DNA from: Ceratopteris richardii | Lineage: Eukaryota; Streptophyta; Polypodiopsida; Polypodiales; Pteridaceae | NCBI GenBank assembly: GCA_020310875.1 | Contig: CM035417.1 | Span: forward strand, 86,642,440-86,706,439 | DNA: 64,000 bases | Direction of reading: 5' to 3' | Shown here: one piece after another, positions 56,529 through 64,000 of the stretch | Layout: every line of letters begins with the position of its first letter | How positions within the stretch are numbered: position 1 is the first letter of the stretch | The notes under the pieces: model-generated | The model's input: only the letters and a program-made list of their open reading frames with translations | Databases searched by the model: none | What the model was told of the DNA's origin: nothing | Program-made: the position numbers and the translations under genes

Positions 56529-58313
56529 ATGGCTTCCACTGATTCCGAATCTACGCAACAAGAAGAGGTGCAACTTCTTCCGTTGGAATCAGTAACAAAA
56601 GCAAGAGGTCACTGGTTCAGGGATGATCAACCAGTGGCAGAACTAATCTTCATGACTACAATCAAAATCATGGACACAGATCACTACTTTCCAATCATGT
56701 CCCAGGATTTCAAGACAATAATACAAGGACTACCTCATATTGAGGATGTATGGACACAAGCGGGAATAGAGGCATTTCTTAAACTGCCTATATATATACC
56801 GGACTTTCAAAGGTGTGCACAGGTGATGAATACCATGCAGCCTGCCGCAACAAAAATATCAGTTCCAGAAGCGCAAGTATTGGATAAAGTTGGGACATGG
56901 AAGACCATAAAATTCACACATGAGTTGATTAACAGAGCATTTGGATGGAATCAAGCAGGCATTACTAATGTGAAAGAAGAATGCCATGATCCCAAGAAAA
57001 GATCATTCTTGGAAATTAACAGAATTGACATAGAAGATGCTGTACGACTGGTACATCAACATTTTTGTTTTCCCAGTATGCACAGGTATACAGCTCCACA
57101 GAAAATTGTAGTCCAACTACTATCGCATGCCATGAGGCAAATTGGAAACAAAATCAACCTAACAGGGTATGTCCAAGAAAGACTGTTTGAAGCACAAAAG
57201 AAGTGGGGGAAAAAGAAGTTTTTGAATGGCAGTTCAGCTCTTACATTGCTGATTTATGAAGCTTTAGAAATGAAGAACTGTTTGAGAGAGATGCCGACTT
57301 CGGAAGGACTAGCAAGGTACGTAAAATCAGCGACGGTCCCGAAGAGGAAGAAAACTGTAGCTATGGTTGAAGAGGCTGGAACCAGCACACAGAAACCCAT
57401 GAGGGGTACGAAGCGCCTACGAGAAGAGGAAGCGCAAGCAACACCGCAATCAAAGAGAACGCACCTCTTACCGAAGATCTCGACAACTCAAACGCCAATT
57501 ACTAAAAGAGATTTGTCCGCTGCTCTTGAGGAAACACATCAGTATATGCAAGGGCAGGTCAATTTAAACGTTCAAGGACATCATTATAGACAAGCTAGTC
57601 AAGAGCAGACACAACGCAGTCCAGAGAAGACACCAAAACAAGCTGGAAGATACAAGGAACTAGGGATCGAGGACTCTAGTACAAATTCGGACTCCAGCCC
57701 TGAAAAGGATACATTAGATACTGATATACGGACAGAATCACACGAAAGTGAATGGCACGAGATAGATCAAGTGGAAGTGACGCCCCAAAATCAGGAGGAA
57801 AAGGAACAAAAAATCAAGGAATCTATGGAACCAGAGCACGTCATTCAATTGAATGACACCACAAAAATAAGCATCAACGAATATACGACCACTGGTATTA
57901 CGCATGTAAAACAACCTATTAAAGAGGAAGATCAAACTCCACTGAGTAAGGAAACGGAAGGGCGACACAAGGAACAAATTATGATCGAAGTGCCTGATGA
58001 CACACCTCAGGGAAATAAAGAGGACATGGGGGCTGAGCCAAGAATCCAGCTTCAAATTAGGCAGCCCCATGACACCACGTTACACATTGCTCAGGGCAAT
58101 GACGTAAAAACCGGAGAAGAACCAGCAATACCCAAAACATGGCTTAATGTAGATGTTACGCAGTTGAAACCTGTAGTAAAACAGATGATCCAAACAGCCA
58201 TGGACACTCAGCAACAAATGATGGATAGAGATGCCGAGTATGATCAAGAAAGGAGAGAAAAGAATCAGTTTCAACTCATGAGTGAACAGCTATCGGCATC
58301 AACTCATGAGTGA
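56529..58313 (+). CDS. Gypsy I 3' ORF-a, unknown protein
   Basis: About 594 residues from the ATG at 56529 (the open frame extends two codons upstream). I do not recognise the protein. Residues 1-260 look globular (FRDDQPVAELIFMTTIKIMD, MHRYTAPQKIVVQLLSHAM) and are perhaps comparable to the plant-transposon domains found in the 3' frames of Athila-type elements, but that is only an impression. Residues 270-590 are charged and low in complexity, rich in E, K, Q and T. There is no signal peptide and no strong membrane segment, so a classical envelope is not supported. It overlaps the next frame by eight bases. Confidence 0.7.
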   Translation: MASTDSESTQQEEVQLLPLESVTKARGHWFRDDQPVAELIFMTTIKIMDTDHYFPIMSQDFKTIIQGLPHIEDVWTQAGIEAFLKLPIYIPDFQRCAQVMNTMQPAATKISVPEAQVLDKVGTWKTIKFTHELINRAFGWNQAGITNVKEECHDPKKRSFLEINRIDIEDAVRLVHQHFCFPSMHRYTAPQKIVVQLLSHAMRQIGNKINLTGYVQERLFEAQKKWGKKKFLNGSSALTLLIYEALEMKNCLREMPTSEGLARYVKSATVPKRKKTVAMVEEAGTSTQKPMRGTKRLREEEAQATPQSKRTHLLPKISTTQTPITKRDLSAALEETHQYMQGQVNLNVQGHHYRQASQEQTQRSPEKTPKQAGRYKELGIEDSSTNSDSSPEKDTLDTDIRTESHESEWHEIDQVEVTPQNQEEKEQKIKESMEPEHVIQLNDTTKISINEYTTTGITHVKQPIKEEDQTPLSKETEGRHKEQIMIEVPDDTPQGNKEDMGAEPRIQLQIRQPHDTTLHIAQGNDVKTGEEPAIPKTWLNVDVTQLKPVVKQMIQTAMDTQQQMMDRDAEYDQERREKNQFQLMSEQLSASTHE

Positions 58314-60153
58314 ACAGCTATCGGCACAGTTGATTGCAGCACAAAAGGAACTAACGAATAAAATTACTGAAGTGCTGGCAATCCAGACACTACATGCAGC
58401 ATCCATTGCTCAGAATCAACAGCTGCATACACAACTAGCGGAGTTGCAGAAATTACACGAAACAAGCGAGGCTGAGAAAGATAAACTCAAAAAGCGGAGC
58501 ACTCTATTAGAGCAACAACTCAAGCTATATCTGGAAGAGAATGACAGCCTACGCAACCGAAATAAAGAATTAATGAAGTCATTATTGTATGATCAACCAG
58601 TCGAGCAACCGGAATTCACAGAAAACAAAGAAAAAGAATTGAGAGATCAGATCTTAAAATATGAAGAGCTGCTAAAGCAAGAACAAGCCCAGGTAGAGGA
58701 ATGGAAGAGCAGATACGCCGATGAAACTAGTGAACTGAAGCATCAATTACAGAAGGTGAATGCCAAACTGGTCCAAAGCTACAGTGAAAATATGGATCAC
58801 GTAGCTGACATAGGTAAGGAACTACTGGCAACCAAACAAGAACTCGGAAAAGCCATGCAAACAATAAAAGAAAAAAATGAATGCATAGAACAGCTGACGA
58901 TTCAGAGGAAAGACAAAGAACCGATCGGGACATCAGTAGTGCCAGAAAAGACACATCCTACTGACGAGGTAGAGGTAAGCCCTCTATCCCAACCGATCTA
59001 TCAGTCTCCAATACGTGAGCAGGTGGCGGATCTACATGATGATCATCCTATGCCATATACTGCAGAAATGAGTCAGAAGGAGCGGGCACTAGTGGTGTCC
59101 CGATTGACGGAAAATTTTGAAAATGAAGTTATTAAAGTCATGAAAGAAGCAAAGATCAAAGGGAAAGACTTAGAGACGCTTATGAAGCCTTTCAATATTC
59201 CATACGGACTACTGAAAGAGAAAACACGTCAATATATCAAGAAGATCACCAAAATGAGCCCTGATGAGCAGCTCAACTTCAAGAATGATACATTCAATTT
59301 CACTCAAGCAGAATTTGAAGCCGCACAGCCAGCTTGGAGAAGAAAGTTTTTGGAGAAACATCCAACACTAAGGATACACTGGCAAGCTGCTCCATATTCC
59401 CTGCAGGTAAACCCTGCATTTTGTCCTGTACCTCGTAGAAGAGAAGCTAGAGAATTTTTGGATTTACAAAGAAGCGGCAATATCAATAATCAGTGGCTGA
59501 ATTATCCACTACTTCCAAGCCCTCCACATAACTATTTGCCAACGAAGGATTATATGGTCAAGACCATAGAATTTTGGCTACAAAATTATGCGACAGTACC
59601 AGATTTAGCTGTCAAAATGACAAATAAAATACTTAGTATGCTACTCACTGTACTGAAAGTTTTCAACCATGCGGCATACACATTTTTGAATTTTATTGGA
59701 ATTAACCAAGGCACAGACATACTCGTTTTTGATCTGTCAGTGATGCCAAGCAGACCAACTATAATGGCTTATTACTCCAGGCTCATGTTCTTGCCAAGTC
59801 CATATATGCAGACATTTGAAGAAGCGTTTTTTACAGGATTCTTTGAAATAGATTCAGAGATCTTTCTGAAGATGTCATCCAATCTGAATGCCAGACTCGT
59901 AGCATATGAACTCAGCTTCTTTGCAGATCACAGACAGCCACCCAATGACGGTGTGAAGGTCGAACAATGGAAGCAACTCATGATACGTAAAGCCAATCAA
60001 CTGAATGATACAGAGCAAAGAGTTTATCAAACATATGCCCGTCGCTTATCAAAGCCTGTCGGGGACGACAGAGTTCAGGAGGGGGGCAGTGTTGAGGGAG
60101 AGTCAAGTAAAAAGAAAAAAAGAAGAAGACAACGAAAGAAGCAGCTTCACTAA
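58306..60153 (+). CDS. Gypsy I 3' ORF-b, coiled-coil protein
   Basis: About 615 residues from the ATG at 58306, in a different frame from ORF-a and overlapping its end by eight bases. Residues 1-200 are strongly coiled-coil (LEQQLKLYLEENDSLRNRNK; KELRDQILKYEELLKQEQ). A predicted globular part follows at about 245-585 (PAWRRKFLEKHPTLRIHW; FLPSPYMQTFEEAFFTGFF). The C-terminus is a basic cluster (KKKKRRRQRKK) that could be a nuclear localisation signal or bind nucleic acid. No transmembrane segment is evident. I do not recognise the family. A structural or movement-type role is possible but unproven. Confidence 0.7.
   Translation: MSEQLSAQLIAAQKELTNKITEVLAIQTLHAASIAQNQQLHTQLAELQKLHETSEAEKDKLKKRSTLLEQQLKLYLEENDSLRNRNKELMKSLLYDQPVEQPEFTENKEKELRDQILKYEELLKQEQAQVEEWKSRYADETSELKHQLQKVNAKLVQSYSENMDHVADIGKELLATKQELGKAMQTIKEKNECIEQLTIQRKDKEPIGTSVVPEKTHPTDEVEVSPLSQPIYQSPIREQVADLHDDHPMPYTAEMSQKERALVVSRLTENFENEVIKVMKEAKIKGKDLETLMKPFNIPYGLLKEKTRQYIKKITKMSPDEQLNFKNDTFNFTQAEFEAAQPAWRRKFLEKHPTLRIHWQAAPYSLQVNPAFCPVPRRREAREFLDLQRSGNINNQWLNYPLLPSPPHNYLPTKDYMVKTIEFWLQNYATVPDLAVKMTNKILSMLLTVLKVFNHAAYTFLNFIGINQGTDILVFDLSVMPSRPTIMAYYSRLMFLPSPYMQTFEEAFFTGFFEIDSEIFLKMSSNLNARLVAYELSFFADHRQPPNDGVKVEQWKQLMIRKANQLNDTEQRVYQTYARRLSKPVGDDRVQEGGSVEGESSKKKKRRRQRKKQLH
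60053..60098 (+). repeat. Second PPT-like region in gypsy I
   Basis: The word pattern GCCTGTC, GGGACGACAGAG, a purine run with seven or more G, then AGTGTTG matches 60821-60863 around the true PPT and LTR start. It lies about 768 bp upstream, inside the end of ORF-b. Confidence 0.75.
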
Positions 60154-60841
60154 AAAGAAAAATTTGAAGACACATCTCTGCAGGAAGCCCCGCAGGGGCG
60201 CAACACCCATCTCTGCACAGAGCCCCGCAGGGACACACACACCAAGGAAAGGACGTAACCCACGTGGGTGCTTCAACCTCATGATCTGTTGGAAGGTCCA
60301 GATCGAAGACTGAAGCACCACATCTTCAAACCTTCCACTAGTGGCGTGCGTGACAACCCAACTGAATACAGCAATCCAGATATGTGATATACGGAATACC
60401 AAGGGGCACAAACAGAAGCTAAGGACATAGGTCGGACAAAATAACAAATTCTCTAACGGTCCTTACCGCCTCTTCAACCACTGGGTGCGTGTATTCAGAA
60501 CTCTTAAAGCAAGACGAAAATAGAAGCAAAGGACAAACCTCGGATAAGATACCCAATTGTCTAACGGTCCTTATTGCTTCTTCAACCACTGGACGCGTGC
60601 ATGGAAACCCAGAAGTCAGGAACCTATAGGTGAATTAGACTGCTAATATCAGATAGTCAGTCCAACTCCAAGGGTTGCGGGCAAGCAAGTCGAATGCATC
60701 AGGCCCAGAGAATGTAAAACAAGAATTAAGAAGAGGCCGTCAAAACTGAACACCTGTTTTATAAACAGGTAGAACTGAGCAAAGGTTGCGGGCAGAGGAC
60801 AAACTGAAGACAAGAAGCAAAGCCTGTCAAGGGACGACAGA
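60154..60841 (+). other. 3' untranslated part of gypsy I with repeats
   Basis: No coding signal. A pair of ~33-bp units each contains AGCCCCGCAGGG (60187 and 60221), the first able to form the hairpin GCCCC-GCA-GGGGC. A second pair of ~80-bp units contains CTAACGGTCCTTA(C/T)(C/T)GC and TTCAACCACTGG (near 60450 and 60560). Confidence 0.7.
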
Positions 60842-60858
60842 GACGAAGAGGGGGAGAG
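60842..60858 (+). other. Polypurine tract of gypsy I
   Basis: The run gacgaagagggggagag lies immediately before the 3' LTR. Confidence 0.92.
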
Positions 60859-61753
60859 TGTTGCAGAGCTAAAGAGCGCACAAAGCAGAGAAAAAGACGG
60901 GCCCCAAAATTTTTCCGATTTGGACATCATATTTTTGTATCATAATCATCCTTGTAACATATTCCCCATTGTAAAGGCACTAGAGGAGTCCTCTAGATGC
61001 ATTCCCATAGAAGAGTAGAAGCTTACCCATGTAAAATAGTAGGAAATTAGTCTTTTAGTGAATAAAGTGCCGGTCTCTTGTGTGAAAGGACCATTTTTAG
61101 GGCACTAGTATATAAGTCAAATGTGACTCTTTGTAAAGAACTTTTTTCCATTGTGAGAATAGAGAGCACAGAAATTCGAATTTGTGTCTTCTTCACTCCT
61201 TATCTTCTTCTTCGTGAGCTTGTATGCATGTGTATTGCTTGGAAAGAGTGCTTGTGAGTGTTGTCTATCCTTGAAAGTGTTCATTTGCTGTAGGTAAGGT
61301 GTGTGCGAGGTGTAGGAAGTGCTGAAGTGTAGGAAAGTATTCCCGCGACTCAGTATTTTGTCCATAACTTGAAGTAGGAGTGTCAGAATTGAGTGAAATC
61401 ACTGCCATTGGATGCGTCTTCTCGAGAGCTTCGAAACGCATATGCTATTTGCTATGTTTGGAGCTCGGAGCGGGGAGAAAAGTCCAAAATACTGACGGCT
61501 GCTGCACCAAGTATCGTTTCGCCATAACTGACAGTTGGAGCTTGTTTGGATAAGTCTTTGCCTCATTTACACTCTTGAGTAGTTCATTTGCATTGATCAT
61601 TACATGATTGCATGTCCTCATACACTCGGCTAGGTTTGTATACTCTTTGGATTGATAATTAAAAGCGTGTATCCCCACTATATGCACTTGTGAGGGGATT
61701 GAGGTATAGTCTCCTTCTCCGCAAGTCCCTAAGTTGGTACTTAGGTCAACACA
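60859..61753 (+). repeat. 3' LTR of gypsy I
   Basis: This 895-bp repeat is identical to 44496-45391 by eye, apart from one substitution and one base in a T run. It is followed by the target duplication ccacc. Confidence 0.96.
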
Positions 61754-64000
61754 CCACCGGAGGAGCCGTCTCCTTGCATAGCCTGGGGTATGTTATCCAA
61801 AGTGCTAATCACCTTTCCCTTAGGACAATTATTATCGCTTGTCCCTAGCATCAGACAATAGTTTCAATAGTCCATTCATAAGGATCAGATCTTAGCACCT
61901 GTTGCAAACACTACACATACGGAACTAGACACAACCATCGATCATGTGGTCACATTGATGAATCTCTAGTATAAAAATCACAAAATTACATGTCCTTATA
62001 GATGGTGGCTTGGGCGTTAATACTTCCATTGCCGTTCTATGTAAGAAGTTGAGCTAGAGCAAAAATTGAACCAGTCAAGTTTTTTGTTCGGATGGCTGAC
62101 CAATCTAGGGTCCATCCGGTGGGATTAGTTAGGAATATTCCTATTACACTATAGAGCATATTTTCTCATATGAATTTTGTTGTTTTGGACTTGCTAGATT
62201 CGAGCTTGGATTATAGTTTTCTTTTTGGACATGCATGGTTAAAGCAGGCTAAAGTCTTACAAGATTAGTCGTTCCACGAACTGATCTTTAAATGCAAAAA
62301 TCAGAAATACACTATTACCCTAAATGATATTAAACCATGTGAGATCCATGCTAGGCCCTACGTCCATGCTAGATGGTCTATCGAATGATATTAAATGCAA
62401 TAATAAAAAATACATTGTTACCCTAGATGATATTAAATCGTGTGAGATCCATGCTAGATGATCTATCGGATGATGAGGAAATGGCCTTCCTCTCTACTAA
62501 CCAAGATCTGCTCCCTTTAGGAATAGTAGACCTACATGTACTGGACCACTGGTCCCCAACTTCGTGCACTGTTCAACCCAGTATGATAAAAATCGAAATT
62601 TCATTGAATGATTTACTAGACTTAGCAAGATTATCAAAACATCTACATCAAGGGATGGATGATACCATTGGCCAGCAAACTTATGTCTTGAAAGATCAAT
62701 TAATTACTTGTAACCTTGGTGATGATTTAAACCCATAATTGGTAAAGATTAGATCACGGTTGGCAACATATTTTAAACGGGATCTTCTAGCATTATCAAC
62801 AAAGTTTTTTGACATATTTGCATCAGATTATAAATATATGAAAGGTCTAGATCCTAGGATATACCAACATAGAGTGGTCATGAAATCAGATGCTTATCCA
62901 ACTAAGCAAGAGAGATCACTTACTCTGGGTTGGGTTTATTGTCCCAATTGAACATGCAAAATGGATCTCCCCGATTGTGATTGTCCCTAAGAAGAATAAG
63001 AAACTTTGAATATGTATTGATTACTCAAAATTGAATGCCTCCACTATTCCTGGCCCCTTCCCTTTGCCCTTCTTAGAGAGTATGTAGGATGAAGTTTTTG
63101 ATCACAAAATGTACTCCTTTTTAGATGGGTACAATGGTTATAATCAAGTTCGTATGGTTGAGCAAGATATACCAAAAATAGCCTTTATTACAAATTGGGG
63201 AAATTATGCATGCACAATCATGTGGTTGGGGCTCAAGAAGGCCCCCAACACTTTTCAATGTTGTATGCAGGAGATTTTTCTCCTTATCTTACTAGCTTCA
63301 TGGAAGTTTACCTTGATGATTTGTCTATTTTTGGTGCTACAAATGCACATCTGCAGCATCTTCATCTCTACTTTCTTAAGTGCAGAGATTATCGAATGTG
63401 CCTTAACCCAAATAAATCTACCTTTGCTATCTCTTGTGGAAAGTTATTGGTGCATATCATTTCTCAATGAGGGATTCAAGTTGACCGAGATAAGGTGCAG
63501 GTTATTTTGAAGGCCTCGCCCCCAAAGTTGCCTAAACAAGTTTTAAGATTTCTCAAGAAAATTCATTGGAATGTTCACCATCCATAGTGGTTAGCTCACT
63601 TAACCATTCCCCTTACTCGATTAACGACAGTCACCCGTCGTGACGTCTAGTGGACTACCGAGTATTAAGAGAGTTTTGTACGACTTAAGCGACTCCTTGT
63701 GCAAGGTCCTATCCTACAAGCTCCAAATTGGGACTTACCCTTCCATGTCTTCATGGATGCTTTGGATATTGCTATTGGGAGCATCTTGATGCAACTCCAA
63801 GACGTGGTATTGCATTGTCTATTATGCTAGCCATTGTTTAGCCCCTATTGAATATAACTACTATGTTACATAATGTGAATTCTTGGGACTCATTTATTTT
63901 GTTAAGAAAGTACAACATTATCTTCTTGACCACAAATTTACTTTCCATGTGGACCACTCAGCCTTAACATATTTGATTTGAGAACTAAATTTGGGTGGGA
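61754..64000 (+). mobile_element. Gypsy remnant H, pol part, runs off the edge
   Basis: A degraded plus-strand gypsy pol resumes after element I. A retropepsin-like stretch lies near 61995-62240 (LIDGG start). An RT approach region near 62820-62920 reads YKYMKGLDPRIYQHRVVMK. RT core near 63110-63330 reads YSFLDGYNGYNQV and continues to EVYLDDLSIFG. RNase H starts near 63745 (FHVFMDALDIAIGSILMQL). It is old and broken in many places. It is related to, but clearly distinct from, element I. The element continues beyond the window, so its 3' end and LTR are not seen. Confidence 0.75.

Larger units (their letters stand above)
44496..61753 (+). mobile_element. Ty3/gypsy element I, 17.26 kb, looks whole
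   Basis: This plus-strand gypsy element is flanked by the 5-bp duplication ccacc (44491-44495 and 61754-61758). Parts: LTR 44496-45391, tRNA-Asp PBS 45397-45414, long leader 45415-46918, gag-pol frame 46919-56239, 3' frames 56529-58313 and 58306-60153, 3' untranslated part, PPT 60842-60858, LTR 60859-61753. The LTRs differ by one substitution and one base in a T run, so the insertion is likely under 0.1 million years old at the assumed rate. No chromodomain is seen after the integrase. The tRNA-Asp primer and the extra 3' coding region recall the Athila/Tat side of plant gypsy elements. Gag-pol looks whole. The 3' coding part lies in two frames. Confidence 0.96.

Noticed and set aside
56529-60153. 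A retroviral-type envelope gene in gypsy I
   Set aside because: No signal peptide, no clear membrane span and no furin-like site were seen. Coiled-coil content alone is not enough.

Overview
The window is plant nuclear DNA made almost entirely of LTR retrotransposons, many nested inside one another. No host protein-coding gene is recognisable. Evidence for a land plant is the set of Ty1/copia elements primed by initiator-tRNA-Met (TGGTATCAGAGC next to the 5' LTR), a TRIM, and a very long non-chromodomain Ty3/gypsy element primed by tRNA-Asp. From memory only, the gypsy reverse transcriptase resembles polyproteins from ferns, lycophytes and gymnosperms more than the usual angiosperm lineages. 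I could not search, so the species is open. The AT-rich, repeat-on-repeat layout suggests a large genome.

Region 1 (1-18501) is a five-level nest. An old minus-strand copia (D1) holds plus-strand copia C (778-18307). C holds minus-strand copia A (1058-14726, target duplication atatc). A holds plus-strand copia B (5725-13011, target duplication ccttt). B holds an 834-bp TRIM (10740-11573, target duplication ttgcc). By-eye LTR divergence falls with depth: about 3% for A, about 0.4% for B, and none for the TRIM. The insertion order and the clock therefore agree.

Region 2 (18502-28873) is an old minus-strand copia, E, holding plus-strand copia F (20532-26910, target duplication aacta), a relative of A. 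Region 3 (28874-39750) is AT-rich spacer with small tandem repeats. It holds a short defective copia E2 (30016-38949, target duplication gtacc), and E2 in turn holds minus-strand copia G (32777-38907, target duplication tccta).

Region 4 (39757-64000) is a decayed plus-strand gypsy, H, that runs off the right edge. It is split by about 2.7 kb of unassigned DNA (40630-43380) and by the most interesting object here: gypsy element I (44496-61753, 17.26 kb, target duplication ccacc). I looks whole and very young, since its LTRs differ by one substitution and one homopolymer base. It has several unusual parts. Its leader carries about 30 GTATCG words and ten near-palindromic TCGCGATA blocks. One frame encodes a gag-pol polyprotein of about 3100 residues with two zinc-binding integrase segments and a second retropepsin-like domain after the integrase. 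Two 3' frames encode proteins I do not recognise, one strongly coiled-coil. A second copy of the polypurine-tract region lies about 770 bp upstream of the real one.

Ages use an assumed rice-type rate of 1.3e-8 substitutions per site per year, which may not fit this organism. LTR differences were counted by eye.
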